A stretch of DNA of 64,000 nucleotides, taken from positions 15,939,929-16,003,928 of the forward strand of contig CAMZMU010000107.1 of the NCBI GenBank assembly GCA_947311845.1. The letters run 5' to 3'. A program made the translations under genes and the position numbers. The notes under the pieces are model-generated. The model was not told the origin of the DNA, did not search any database, and worked only from the letters and a program-made list of their open reading frames with translations. Below are positions 22,646-36,530 of this stretch, piece after piece. Position 1 is the first letter of the stretch; every line of letters starts with the position of its first letter. The DNA is from Poa pratensis (Eukaryota > Streptophyta > Magnoliopsida > Poales > Poaceae).

Positions 22646-25627
22646 TGCCCACAGACATAGAATTGATCACTTCCGGAGCCATCCGTTTGCAATAGCGTGT
22701 AAGTAGGTGGTACTAGCATCCCTTACAGAAACCAATTTTGACGGCTCTGTTACCGACAGGAGATTCCTTGCGGATAACTATTTTTTATTTCGACTAGTTA
22801 GCTAGCAGGTATTTGCTGCATGATCATTGAAAAACTGGCAAGATATGTTTCTGTCCTGAGGGGCCAAGATTCTTCTCTGGTGGTTATGCACAAGTGCATA
22901 TATATAATGCCAAAACCAACACCATCATATCTTATATATACAAATAGGTCCTAATTAATATTCTTGGATACTTGAGTAACATCATCTTTGTAATTCTCCA
23001 TCAAAAAAAAAACCATCTTTGTAATTCATTAGAATGATCAGCCACTTGGCTCTCATATCGGCTTAATCAGTTTCTCTTTCATGATTCTAGTTCAGTGGCT
23101 ATCAAACCGCTGCTAAAAGAATGCCAATGTTTAAAGGAATGCTGATCATGCTAGTTGCTCGAAGAATGCGAATGTTTAAGGGAAAACTGATCATGCTAGT
23201 TGCTCAGGAAACAACTTTATTTACCTTTGATTATTGACTTCGTCGTTGAAAGGGAGTGCAATGCTTGTCAAAGTAACAGAGCTATCTCTCACTACGTTGG
23301 ATAACCATTTTCTACCTAAATACTCAGTTAGGACCAGGTAGCTGGATGATTAGTCAAAAAGGTGGCAAGATACACGTTTTCTGTCCGAGGAGGCAAGATT
23401 ATTGTCTGCTGGTTGTGAGCAAGTGCATACGCGTAATGCCAAGCCAACACCATCTTGTATTATACAAATAGGTCCTAACAAATATTCTCCAAGTAGTTTA
23501 AGAGCCTAACTGCACACGGAGTATCAACCGCACTAATACCATATCAGACCAGCAAGGACCACCCAGATCAAATTTAAAATCATTAGAGTCTTCTAATCTC
23601 ATCACAATGGCCTACAAGAAGCCAAAACCTGCCTAGGAATGTTAGCAGGAAATACATGAATTGCAACCTCACAATTCAACTAAACTAATCCCCATATGAT
23701 TCCCTGATATCCCTACCATACCCTGTTAGGCGCCATTGCACTTTTCTTCAGTATTCAATCAGCTGTAGGGCGTAGCACTCATTCAGGCATAGATGGATGG
23801 GTGCAAATTCACGACGGCGTAGTAATCGTTTGGCGACACATTTTCGGGTAAATGGAAATGATGGATCGATCCGCAGTGCAGAATTCTGCAATGAACGACC
23901 ATCATCGGTCCATCAAACGTAAATCATGCCGCGCTAGCTAGCTCTGCCGATCTCGAGGCGCGGAAAGGAGACCGAGGGGCAGGCAGCAGCGCGACAGGCG
24001 AGGATGAAAGTTGAGACACAAAACTTTCTGAAAAAGGGCTACAGTGAAGGCAAAAGAATTTTGTGGCATGCCTGATGCCTGCGAGAGAAAAAAAGCAGGT
24101 GCAATACGCATCGCACACACAGAGAACACTATGACACTACACTAGGCACAAAATCCGATCACACATAGTATCAAAAGCTGCTGTTTTGAGGTCGGAGGCT
24201 GCATTGCATCCCCGGCCATAAAGTGATAAACGAGCCTCCAGTTTGTTAACAGCGGTAGGCTGCTAGCTAGCCATGGCAGCTGCAGAGATTCCTTCAGTTC
24301 TCCGGTGAAGAAACCATGCATGCGAGTGATGGAGAAAAGCGGCCGGGGAGCTAGTGCAGCTGAGCCGAGGGGCTAGATCGATGCGAATTACGATGAGTTA
24401 GTTGTGTTGCTACTACTTTACACTCATGATCGATCCCTATGAATTCCCTGTGGTTTTGGTGTCACCTTGGAATACACGCACACGCCATGACACTGCCTAT
24501 CTTTTGAAAAGAAAAATGCGCGCGGCAGCACCACAGACCTGACAAAGGCCAAGTCAAAATGAGAGCTCGCTTCAAAAGCTAGTACTCCTGATGATCGACT
24601 GCAACTCATTTAAACTAGTTGATAATTAGATGCTTGCTGAAATGTATGCGCCTAATTATTTCGATGAGCTAAGCAGGTTCTGTGGCTGGCGCATGCATGC
24701 ACTAGAAAATGCATGCTCACATCATCCTAGCTAGTACTATTTTTTTCGATAAAGATCCTAGCTAGTATAGACAACATAATGTGCGGTTTTATATAGTACG
24801 GAGTATTATTTTCGTATCAGATCTCTCTTGACTGGTGTGGAAAAGTCAGGCACAGTGTAGACAACTAGAGACGCACAGTTTAGGGTGTTTGAACTCTGAT
24901 GAAATAATTATGGCCTGCAATTAATTTGCCTTTTGTACCATAACGTACGCATTTGTTTCACAACCTGTGTAACCTGCAGTGTTATCTCTCCTCTCTTTCA
25001 GACACAAACACAGAGATAAGATCATAAGAGACATTAACACATCTTTGTCAACTTGACCACGACGTGTGTCAGGGTTTGTGTCACTGTGAGTGAGACTGAG
25101 AGCGAGAGGTTTAGTGTGTGTGAGGTAGACAATGGCACAAGGCTAATAGCAAAACAACAGAGTCGAAATGCAAATTAGTCTGTTCACAAATGTATACATT
25201 TGCGTTCAAATCTGATCGAGGACAGGTGCACATGTGTTTAGGGTCGGCCGGGCAGCTAGTACTCAATGCACCCAATCAACTCAACGTGTGACAGCTAGCT
25301 CCGGTATTGCACAGAGAACAACCGACAAGTCCAGCACGGTATTGGCCTCTTCCCTTCACCGATCCTTTTCCTCCTCCTGAACTCGGCAGCTGTGGACTCT
25401 GCTGACCTGACCGCCCTCTGTACACCTCATCATGCTGCATGTCGCTGATAGGTGGGGCCGAAACTCAAACATTGTCCACTCACGTGAAGATCGATCCACT
25501 TGTCAGGCAGGGGCCAAACGGAAATATATACTATGACCTTTTCTTCTTCTTTTCAAACCCGTTTCAAACTGAAAATAAGCGCCGACGACATCTACATGTG
25601 GGGTTACAGCTAATCATGTCTCACAAC
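22646..25627. other. intergenic with tandem repeats (copy B)
   Basis: Counterpart of 3426-6408: the degenerate direct repeats at about 22830-23490, then non-coding DNA. No gene seen. Confidence 0.5.
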
Positions 25628-26425
25628 ACTGACGTGTGAGCCCGCAACAGTAAACATAGCCGCTTACGCGAAACCCCACATGCCAGTAAACCCGGCAGGC
25701 AAATTTGTGCCCAAAAGCCACCCAAGATACAAATAAGTGCGACAAAACCATATGCGTCTACAGGTTATCTGTCAGCGACATGACAAGAAAATAACTGTTA
25801 CATGGTGCGCACACGGACATTGCCCATTACACGGCCTGATAACCAAGTCACGAATTGGATGGTCATCCATACATCGAAAACCTTAGTGATAGTAATATTA
25901 TCATAAACCACGTTGGAGTAACAAATCACATAAAGCCACCGTTGAACATCTAGAACCTTCTTGTTAGATTATCGCCTAAAAACCACCTTCAACTTGAGAA
26001 AAATAGTCATTGCACACTCACCCCCGCATCACTGACGTGTGAGCCTGAGACAGTAACAATAGAGGCTTACGCGAAACCCCACGTGTCAGTAAACCCGTCA
26101 GGCTTATTTGTGACAAAAAATTACCCAAGGTACAAATAAGCGCGACAAAGCCATATGTGTCTACAGGTCATCTGTCAGCGACCCGACACAAAAATAACTG
26201 TTACGTGGTGCCCAGACGGACATTGCCCCTTATACGACCTCACAACCAACTCACGCGTTGGATGGCCATCCATAGTTTGAAATCCTTAGTGATAATAAAT
26301 ATTATCATAAACACCCTTGGAATAACAAATCAATTAAAACCACTGTTTACACATCTAGTACCTTCTTGTTAGATTATCGCCTAAAAACTGACTTAAATTT
26401 GAGAAAAACATGGAAATAACCCCAT
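25628..26425 (+). repeat. tandem duplication, about 400 bp units (copy B)
   Basis: Same two-unit array as 6409-7205; unit 2 starts at 26031. Confidence 0.8.
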
Positions 26426-26723
26426 CATAGCATCTTCAACCCCCGTGTGACCACCCACTAAAAAATCCCTTCCTGATCGGGTGGGGAGAGCAAAATAAAA
26501 TGCATTTCCTACTCTAAGGCTAGAAATATCTAGGGCACTGTTGAAGACCGTTCGATCATAATTTAGGTTTCGTATTCGTAAAGTGCAAAAGTGATGAGAA
26601 ACATCTGTTCATTATAATGGTAAATAATTGACAGAGAAAAACAATTTAGAAGTCGATCAAGACATAGTCATTCCTAGAAAACCCCACGATAATACATATC
26701 CAACCCCTCCCTAATCAGATCTA

Positions 26724-26880
26724 CTCCTGCGCTCACTAATATAAGGCACCGGACTTACTTTCAATTTTGACTAAATACATACTAAAATGAATAAATCTAT
26801 GTATAAATAATTCTAAATACATTTGAATCAAGAAAATTGAAATGGTAGGTCCAGTGGCTTATATTAGTGAACCGGGTGAG
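26724..26880. mobile_element. Stowaway-type MITE (copy B)
   Basis: 157 bp between TA duplications at 26722-26723 and 26881-26882; same insertion as at 7505, with one lost base near the left end (CTACTCCTGCG) and one gained in the interior. Confidence 0.85.
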
Positions 26881-28490
26881 TAGTAAAGATCACCCCAAAA
26901 AAAAAACCGCCATGTGCAGTCAAACGGAAAAGCCACCCGCTCAACAGAAATACCCATCCATTACAGCGATCCATAGCTCATTTGGCCAACCAGCAGGTAG
27001 TAGCCTAGTAGGTACGCATAAACCGTAGCCCCTCCTGCGTAGCCCTGTCCGCCCCAGTTGCAGCAAGAAACAAGAACCAGAAAGGGCTGGCATGCAGAGG
27101 CAGGGCACATGCCATTAAAACTAGGAGCTACGTCGACCGAGAAGGGCAAACCCTGGAGGACCATATCGATCACACGCGCGCGCCCTGCCCCCCCTGCGGC
27201 CTGCCCCTGCTTTATATGGATGGATGGACGTCGACGTGCCGGAGAGGCCCTCTCGGCTCTCGCCCGCCGGTCATGGACGCGGTCGATCTGGTCGGGGAGA
27301 CGACAAGTCCGGCCATAAATGACGCTGCCTCGATCGCTCTGTAGCCGCAGCTCTGTTCCGCGCTGTACAGCTCGGCGAGCCCCCGTGGCCGCGCCGGCCG
27401 GCTGGATGATGCATGCCGACTTTGTATTCTTCTCTCCGGATCGAGCGAGCATGGGCGGCATGGCATGGCACGGTTGGTGCCGCGCCAGCGCGCGTGTGGG
27501 AATCATTGACGGCGGTTTCCACAGATGAGTACGTACGGGCCGGTCTGGTCGCCACCGGTGGACGACTCCAGTCCAGTCCGCGCCAGCGCGCGCGCCGGTC
27601 GTCGCTTCGCTCGCCAACCGCGCGTTCTCTCTCCCCTGTGGTCCTTGCTGCATGCATGCCATTGATCGGTCGCTACCTAGCTAGCTAGCTAGCTCCCCTT
27701 CTCTGCAGATTGTTCGCCCATCGGATGACAAAAACCTTCGCGCGCAGCTGGCCGCCCTCGGCTCTACGACTCTACCTTATTCGATGTACGTCCTCCTAAG
27801 CTCAGCCAGTCCTATACTCCTATTGCCCAATCACGATGACTAAGTGTATATCTGTCGAAAATGTACCGTCAAAGCAACTCATGTTCACCATTTTCTTCAT
27901 GATCACAATTTGGAGAAAGCGATCCATCAAAACCCTAGCTATAGTTTACGAACAACAGATTAATCATGGAACCAACAAACGAGCAGGCAGGCATGCATGC
28001 ATGCAGAGTGAAAATTAATGGTGGCGACGAGAAAAGTGCAGAAGAATATGCATGGCATGGCAGCTAGAACTAATTAATAAACACTTGGGGGAAAATAATG
28101 AACCATCGATCACGGCAGGTGGCGAGTGAACGCTCACGCCTGATAAAAATATCTCTTCCGCGCGCATTTGTTGATCAAACCCTAAGGCTAATAAAGAACA
28201 AAAATTAAACAATCTCTTTGCTGATGGATGATGTGTATCCCTCCTCTCTGTCTGGTCTCCCATGGCACACCTCGCTCTTCCACTCAAACGCACGTAAGGA
28301 TGATCGATCGATGGTCTAAACGCCATTGCCATGGGATGCTGCAGCTAGCTGAGTGTAATCCTTGCAAGTTGTCTAGGAGGAGAGGAACCGAAACCACAAA
28401 AAAAGAAAAGGAAAAAATGAATCAAAGACAAAGAACAGGGAATCAAAGCACACCAGACCAATGCATGCGCGCGATCCTCGCCCCGCCGGC
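26881..28490. other. downstream flank of TCP gene with GC-rich island (copy B)
   Basis: Same layout as 7662-9267, with the island at about 27180-27690. One inserted C at about 27190 joins frames here that are separate in copy A, which argues against a real protein. Confidence 0.5.
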
Positions 28491-28950
28491 CTACGATTCG
28501 CTGGTGCTCATGCTCTCATGCCGCTCGCCGCCACCACCGCCCTGTTGCTGCTGGCTCGACGATCCACCTCCCTGGCCTGCCGCGGCATCCGCCGCCTGTG
28601 TCCGGTACGCGTTGAGCGCGGCGAGGATCCCCATGTGCCCCTCGCCTCCGCCTACGCCGCCACCACTGCCTCCCACGGGGCCCAGCCCCAGCTGCTGGCC
28701 TGGTAGCAGTGCCATCGGTGCAGGGAAGTTCATGAAATGTAGCCCGCTCGGCACGCTCCCACGGTACACGGCAGCCTGGGCGCCGGTGTTGCCCATCTGC
28801 GGGAAAGTCCAGATCGACTCGCCACTGCCTCCTCCACCGGCGTTGCCACCGCTGGGATGTGCCCCGCCGCCGGGCGTGTTGTTGCTTGGCACCATCCAGA
28901 CGGTGCCTGGCATTTGGCTCTGGGTGTACCCCGCCATCTGCTGCTGGTAC

Positions 28951-28983
<33 letters not shown>

Positions 28984-29654
28984 ATTTCTTGCTCCCACCG
29001 GCGCTTCCTCGAAAGGTCGGCTGCTGCAGCTGCGGCGGACGGCGAGGGCTGCACATCCAGCCCGACACTGCCCGAATGGAAGTTGAGCAGCAAAGGCGAC
29101 GGCGTCGAGGACGCCGAGGAGGGGCCTTCCGACGGGAACCCGAGACCGACCACCCGGTCCCACGCGTCGGCACGGGAGCCGAACCGCGCGCCGGGGCTTG
29201 GCAAGGCCCCGCGGAGGTGCGCTGGGATGGAGAGCGAGGAGCCGGAGGAGCGGAGGGAGATGTTGAGGGAGGTGAAGTTGGCAGGGATGGTGCCGGTGCC
29301 GGTGGCCGCGATCACCGCCGGCTCCGCCTGCTGCAGCAGCCACTCGATGGTCTCACCATCAGTCTTGTGCCCCAGCTCCCGCGTCAGCTGGAAAACCCTT
29401 GCCGCACACAACGCCGGCATCCGGATGCGCCGCCCCCGCCCCTCCACCTTGGTGTGCCGGTCCTTGGTCGACGTCCGCTTCGGCACCCCCTTCCGCACCT
29501 GCATCTCTCCGCCGCCCGCCGCCGCTCCATTCCCGCCGCCCGCCGAGGCGCCCCCTGCGGCCGAGCTGGAGCACGGCTGCTCCTCCTTCTTCTCGAGGAG
29601 CTGCAAGGGAAAGTTGGGCCTCCGGCCGCCTCCGGCGTCTCCGGTGATATCCAT
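28491..29654 (-). CDS. class I TCP transcription factor, TCP14/TCP15-like (copy B)
   Basis: 387-residue intronless CDS, same start context as copy A. I see one protein difference: residue 334, in the glycine run of the tail, is Val here (TAC on the plus strand at 28653-28655) and Gly in copy A. The TCP domain, the eleven-glutamine run and the conserved tail motifs are unchanged. Both copies could make functional protein if both really exist in the genome. Confidence 0.95.
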
Positions 29655-31606
29655 GGTCAATCAGGCCATGTTATATACACACGGCTAGCTATATCTGCGT
29701 GTATGCCAGGTAAATGGGTGGTGGTTTGCAAGAGAGGGAACGGGTTTGATGTTGCCAACCGCTTCTTGTGGGTCTAGCTCGAGATGTTTAGGTGTGATGG
29801 AGACGATGGTAGAGAGAGAGAAAGAGTCCAAGAGCTAAGCTAAAGATTATAGGTTGGAAGGAATCCTTCCTCATATGATATGAGAGAGAAGGGGTTTGCG
29901 TTTGTGTGTGCGTGTGGGAGATCACACACTATTTTATGGTGTTCTGGTAAGATTCATCTCTGATCTGGGAGAGAAGGGAGGAGCATGAGCAGATACCCTA
30001 GCTAGATGAAGAAGATGGTGTACTTTGTAGGGCTTGGAGGAGAGAGATGGATGAATTAAATGGTTTCGATGTAGAGAGAGAGAAGCTACCTTGAGCTGGG
30101 ATAGAGAGAGAGACTTCAGTAGTAGGAGTAGTGTACATGGAGGGAGACGGGTAGCGAGGTGAGGATAAGGCGGAGCGGAGTGAGGAGAGAGGAGGGGAAT
30201 TATTAGGTTCACCTAGCTAGCTAGCCAAAACCAAACCAGCCGGCCATGGTGGCACAGCTAGCTAGGTGGCTAATCCCATGCACAGTACTGTGGCAGAACG
30301 TAACGTGATATGTTCTCCCGATGCTAACCAACGAATATCCCATTTAATCAGCGATACCACAACACTATTTCTCTCTCTCTCTCTCTCTCTAGAAGTGTTA
30401 CGGATTAACTCAAACAAGGCCTAGCTTGCGAGCTATGTGGTGTGATGGAAAGCAATGTTTCCTTTGTGGATTGGCTGCTTTTGAGAGAACCCTATCTGAT
30501 TATTTTCTACCTTTTACTGTTTGAAATCTGTTTCTTTTTCTCTGCCTCTGCTGCTCACTTTGTTTATTCATTTTTCTAAAAGGATAAATCTTTAGACTGT
30601 GGAGAGGCAGTCACTGGGTTCGGAATCCACGTGCGCTGCTTCTTTATCATTCAATCCCCAAAGACTGCACTGCCCACTGCAGGCGCGCCACTCTCTGCAA
30701 GTCAAATACACAATGAAAAGAGGATTTTGTTTTCTTTCTGCTAGTCATCAATTTATTTTTGTTCCGACTAACCACTCGTGTATCAAGTTGTTATGGAGTA
30801 TTTAGCTAATTATTTATGGGTGCTTCAGCTTCTTGTTTTGTATGTTTCAACCAGGTTGTAGCACTCAAAGTATATATGCACATCTTTTCGAGAAAGGAGA
30901 AGTAATCATGTAGGAGCATAACTTATATCTGGGTTTTTTGCATTCTTCATTATTTTTGTGCTCCAAACTAAAATTTATATCTGTGAATTATGAGGAGAAC
31001 AGCAAAGAAACAGCTGATAAAGTAGGGCCAGCTCGACCAGTAATCATTCCATCACCTTTCCTATTAGCCTTTTTGCTCCCTCCTTTAAATTGTTTGCCAG
31101 CCATATATAGAATCTGAGGTGCCCTCATTTCTTGCGCCATGGACCTGGTGCATACAAGTATCCAACAGAACCCCTTCCATGCCGTATAGTAGTAGTTGGA
31201 CTAAGAGTATTATCAATGGCAAAGGGAAAGAGACTCATGTCTTTACACTCTGCAAAAGCTTTGGCTCTGAATTTTGTGTTACTGTATATAGCATCTGGAT
31301 CCCAAAGGAATACTTAAATAAGCTTTCATGACCATTGCTGGGGTGTTGGAAGGTGTAGAATAAGCACTGCTTCAATAGTACTACTAGTATATGTAATTCA
31401 AAATATTGGAGCTGCACAGTCAAATGGTCAAACCTCATGTTTCTATAACTAAACGAGCACAAAACTTCTTATACTAATTAATTCCCAGCAAAGATTTTCA
31501 TGAACATGTAGTTCCAATGCTATATATGCCAAACTTTTCATCCAATCTCAAATTCTATATATAGATCAAGAACCCTACCAAACGTTTCTTTCTCTATCTC
31601 TTGTTA
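29655..31606 (-). promoter_or_regulatory. upstream region of TCP gene (copy B)
   Basis: Same CT/GA-rich leader and AT-rich distal flank as copy A. The GA tracts differ in length between the copies (for example near 30075 and 30190), as expected of microsatellites. No confirmed core promoter. Confidence 0.4.
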
Positions 31607-31622
31607 ATTAGGGTGGACGCAA

Positions 31623-32195
31623 CGCGTACCCCTTTGCCCCGAGAGAGGAGAGACAGGCGATTAGGGTTCCCTTGCCTCCCGTCGGCGTGGCCTCCGATCT
31701 GCCCCGCTACTGTGGCCTTCAGGCCATGGAGGCGCGGTGCATCTCGGTCCTCGTCGGCGGGAAGGTTCCGTTTTGTGTGTTAGGGTCAAGATTTGTTGGG
31801 GCGGCACTCAGATGGTGGCGGCAGCACCTCGTTTCAATAAGGTCTCCTCAGCTTCAGTCCTATCTCGGCGGCGACGTCGATAAGCCTGTGGGAGTGGTGT
31901 GGTCTCGAGGATTTCTTCTGGCTGTGGGGATCTCCGGATCATCGAGGAGTTTCATTTACGGTTATTCCTTCTTCTTCGTCTCAGGGGATGTGGTCTTCTA
32001 GCCGGCGACTTCCCATCCGCAACCAACAACGTCAAGCCGGCTCAAGGAGGAGCGGCACCGGCGGTGCACCGTCGACACGGTCTAGAGGTTTAAGACGAAG
32101 GTCATCTCAAGGATTTTGTTGTAATTTTCGTTTTTTGTTGAAGTGCTTTGTACTATTCGTTGTTTCTTTTATGATAGGGTCCTTTTCATAAAAAC
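31623..32195 (+). mobile_element. non-autonomous LINE-type retroposon with 16-bp TSD (copy B)
   Basis: Same insertion as 12390-12979, with the 16-bp direct repeats at 31607-31622 and 32196-32211. It lacks two short stretches present in copy A (around GACGGATGTGG...CCCGTTCGG and one GGTGCACCGC unit), so its length is 573 bp. Confidence 0.85.
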
Positions 32196-32211
32196 ATTAG
32201 GGTGGACGCAA

Positions 32212-33946
32212 ATATGTCCAACTCTGAAGGGGCTCCAGCAAAAGTTTGTCCTTTTAATTAAAGCACTTGAACCATACTCCCACACTTAACAAAACGTTTG
32301 GATATTTGCTAAGTCTAACTTTGAAAACTTTAACCACCTCCGCCTCTTGTGAGAGATGTACCGCTGACGAGACTGGGCGCCGTCCCGTTTGAGTGCTCCC
32401 TTCCTTCGAAGACTTGGCACCAACTTGGGGCTTCTCTCAGCAGCTGCCAATCTGTCTCGGAGGTTCCTTCTCCATCCCGATCGCCTTTCACGTTCGGAAG
32501 ATCGGTGTTGCCGTTGTCCATCGGAACTTATGGATGGCTCAATACGATGTCGTCTTGAACATAAAAATATGCTTCTCTCTGGATGAACTACACCCAGTGA
32601 CGGAGCTAACGGGCAACAAGGCCAAGGACCGCGTATGTCATAGTGTGACAAGATTTGCTTTACACACAAACCTGGTTATGCTAGAATTTTGAGAGAATAT
32701 TATCATGCTTGTTTGGGCCCCGTCCTTCCCTGTCTACACCGATGTAACTACGACATTTAACTATTGAGCCATCTACCCAAGGCTATTCATACAATGTTCT
32801 ACGTAATTTTCTTTTTAAAAATTACCCTTCGTCCCAGTGTAATCAGCTACGGGTCCTTGTACGCAAACTTGACCTTCGGAGTCACTTTGAGTAATATAAA
32901 AAACTATGGAGAATTTCTCTCCTCCCACCACCCGCCATTCTCAGAAAGAACTTTGACCACCAATATTGTTCAAAGTATTCAAGTTTCGAACTTAAAAATC
33001 ACATCCATAGATTTGCATTGATAATTACTTGAAGAACATTTTTTGTTGACCCTTACGGATAAATTATTTAATATCTTTCTTTCTTTGTTTATTTCTTTCT
33101 ATATTTTTTGGTTTACTCTAATTATTTAAAACCACATTTTCTTTGCTGGTGATATTTTTAACATGAAAACACATTTACGTTGGCACATTTATTTGTAGCA
33201 AGGATCTGAATCTCTTCAACACCCTCAGTGGTATTGCATAGAATTCTACTTTGTGTAAAAATTGGAGAGGTGACATTTACACCATATTAATTGCACTTGC
33301 TTTAAAAAAATCTTGTTTTGGCACTTTAAAATATTAAAATTTAGTTAAAGAAAAAATAATAATAACCAATTTTGACAACACATTGTTTACATGGAAAGTT
33401 GGACCTTTGCTTCCAATATGGTCACATTATCATGGATTATAGTCTGGATATGTCCATGACCATGGTGATTCGGGTTGAAAACCATGAAAGTTCATACATG
33501 AAGTCCATTTTGTGGAAGTTTTTCTAAAAAATATGTCAAAATACACATTTATCATTTTTTCTAACAACTAGTACACATAAAAAGATTTCATACAAAAAGA
33601 TTGCATTTTAGATTTTTTTTTTAAAATAATATCAAAATCGTCAGCAAAATTATTCCTAGCAGGGGGCTAAACTTTATTTGCGGCTACTACATAGAAGTCT
33701 ACTTAGGCATTTTAAAAGGAATTTTATAAGTTAATAGAACTAAACTAGATCACACGTGTAATTAAATTTTAAATAATTTGATGAAATCGGCCGGAAGTCA
33801 TTTAAAAGGGCGAAAGTAGCTTATAAGGCAAGGAAATTCTTAATAATTGAGATTTTTCCATCCAATATGGTCTATATATTTTGTGTGAAAATTGTAGAGG
33901 TGCCATTCTGCACCACACTTCGGAGTCGCAGCGGACACGTGACCAT
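32212..33946. other. intergenic, no recognisable gene (copy B)
   Basis: Counterpart of 12996-14729. Nothing further seen. Confidence 0.4.
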
Positions 33947-34182
33947 CCATTTTGTATAGCGTTGTTTCAGTTTGCCGAGTGCACTATTCTGACACTCGAC
34001 ATATATATGACGGGTTTGTTGAGTGTCCCTAAAATACGCTCGACAAGTAGGTGTTTTGCTGAGTCCTTCACTTTGCCGAGTGTATTTTCTCAGCAGCCTC
34101 CATTTGGATGTTTTTGCCGAGTACCCAGTAATTTGCACTCGGCAAACTTGTACTCGGTAACATCCCTTTTTGCGGTAGGGTG
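33947..34182. mobile_element. CACTA terminal fragment with GCCGAGT repeats (copy B)
   Basis: Same relic as 14730-14965, with the same CACTA-like right edge TGCGGTAGGGTG. Confidence 0.65.
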
Positions 34183-36231
34183 TGCTGGATTGATGTAGCA
34201 AAATAAAGGGCAAATCAAGCTATATTAAAAAAATTGAGTAGGTTCAATTTCGTTATGACTATATGCATCGATCGATGCAGACGTCGGGGCTTACCCTTTC
34301 GGAAAAAAACTCTCCATTTCGTTTCTTTTCCTTTTTACTTCTTTCGCCTTAGAGCCAAATCTTTAAACATACCTGGTAAATATATGGAGGCCAGCAATTT
34401 CTGGATCTTTCAAAATAAAAAGACAAACATTTGGATGAATATCCTAGCAGTAAAAAATGTATTAGAATCACAACTACCTCCAAAAAATTAACCCCATGAA
34501 TGAGGCCTTCTGGAAGGAGGCTAAAGATTTTGTTGAGGTAGATGCGTGATGCGAGCCATAAGTCAGTTAACATCCTTTCTTTTGTACAAACACGCATCAG
34601 TTTCTCTTCTGCGATACTTTCAGTGCACTCTCACCACAAACTATTATTGCTCGATTAATTCAGTTGTTAAGCGCATAACACACAGGCCACAGAAAACATT
34701 TCTTACCAACCAGAGGCGTCCTTCCATCTAATCCGTGTGCCAGGCCCACGTCACAAGGGATTGGGGTGGCTTTCATGGCGGTGATCAACATCAACTACAG
34801 AAATATTGGAGTAGGAGCTAGCTAGCTAACATGGAGGAATGATCAAAAGCAAAAGATCGCTGGTGTTTGTTACAGGTGAGACAGACAGCAACGCTCCAAG
34901 TACTCCGCCTTTTCTTTATTTTTCTTCTCGTCTTTTCAGCCACACAAAACTTTTGTATACACACACTGCGTGCTGTCAGTACTATACTCTCCCTTCGATA
35001 TACATGCTTTGCAGCAAAACCAGGAGCATTGCATTTGCACGCATGTTGTAAAATAATCTGTTGGTGTTGCTGCAGACGTCACCTTCTGATATTAGTAATT
35101 AGACAGAATAATCCTCATCAGTTGGTAGCTAGCATAGTATGCAACGCTGCTCGATCTGCCTTTGTTTTTCCTGCTGTTTAAAGCTGGGATTGCATTGACA
35201 GGCACCAGTTTGTTAAAGGCCTAAAGGGTTGAATTTGGGATCGCTATGTGAAGACAAGGGTGGAAAAGAAGGGAGGAGTAATCCATTTATCGTCTTTTTG
35301 AGGCCCCTATCTATTAGCGCTAGTGTACAATGGTGGATAACAGTGTGTATTAGTTATAGACAGCTTGCGTGATCAGTTGAGTCAAGATATCTCTCTTCGC
35401 TTGAAAAGGAATATGAAAGATATGGAAATGACCAAGCTGCATCAGGGGAGCAGGGACCTGAAATTGTGGGTTAGTGGAAGATCTTTCACATGATCCTCAA
35501 TGTGAAAGATAACAGAATAGGCCCCTGAGGAAAATCCAAAAAGGCAGCTTGTTGCTTGCATACATTCCACTGCCTCGTAGGTAGCTAGATATGTAGCTCA
35601 AAATGTTGAACAAACGGATCAACAATATCTCGGAACCAGTGAGTTGTTTTCTAGCTGGCAGTAGTTACTGGTGTGCTGCTTTAACTTTTCATGTAATGGA
35701 GAGGTAAGAAAAGTACACGCCTATGAAATTGAAATTGACGCCAGTCGGTCAGTAGCAGAAACTGGAATTTTCATCTGGCACCAACTAACTCGGAGGAAAG
35801 GCAGTCACTGAGAGTTCAGTAGCAGTTAAGAATGTTATACCAGGTGTATGCTTGAGATGACCCTGGTTGGTCTACAAAGCACTAAAAGTAGATTTATTTT
35901 GTCTGAACAAATATGTACATAGGTACTAAATAATACGACAGAAGGTGTTCGACAATGCGTAGCTATATAAACAAAGATTAGCTGTGTAGTGACGGAGGGG
36001 AATAGTTTAAAGTTTCAGCATCTGATGTCAAATCATTAGAAGCTAACAAAAGAAATGATCAAGTTTGTTTAGAATATGCCTATCCTAATTAGTGCATATT
36101 ATGACATGCATGAGGCATTGAGAAAGCTGGGAAGACCTATGTCCTGGATAGTCTTGGCGCGGCAGGAAACCATAGATAATCTTATCAAAACCATTTTAAA
36201 AGGCTAAAGCAGAACTGCAAATGGTGGTCTG
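34183..36231. other. intergenic, no recognisable gene (copy B)
   Basis: Counterpart of 14966-17004. Small indels relative to copy A; no gene seen. Confidence 0.4.
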
Positions 36232-36530
36232 TCAATGATTATGGTTTGTGAAGGGAGGTGTACATATTTCTGTACTTAATATATAATCATCCACAAATGG
36301 TGGTCTGTCAATGATCATTACGTACTGCGTCGCTGGCCTAAACAATTGCATGGCTTTCTGTGTTCCATTGGACAGTTTAATTTGAACTCCTGCAAACTTT
36401 TTGAGCTGGCTTGCATTAACTAAGAAACTGCCGTCTACCTTTATTTCCAGGTCTTCCTTTGGTGATTTGAATTCGGGGATGACTGATGACTCTTTTAATC
36501 CCAACATTGCCAACTCACACATGAGGCAAC
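36232..36530 (-). pseudogene. orphan terminal exon of unrecognised gene (copy B)
   Basis: Open on the minus strand to a TGA at 36232, preceded by an acceptor-like CTCTGCAG/GTTGCC at 36531. It encodes about 98 residues with normal coding composition (ELAMLGLKESSVIPEFKSP, KVDGSFLVNASQLKKFAGVQ, RPATQYVMIIDRPPFVDDY). I do not recognise the family. No upstream exon is visible before the retroposon and transposon debris, so it looks like a stranded last exon or a captured fragment. Copy A's version is frameshifted. Confidence 0.5.

Noticed and set aside
26961..27662. 233-codon minus-strand ORF in the GC-rich island
   Set aside because: In copy A a single base difference splits it into different frames (7741-7953, 7901-8395). 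Composition is typical of chance ORFs in GC-rich DNA and no domain is present.
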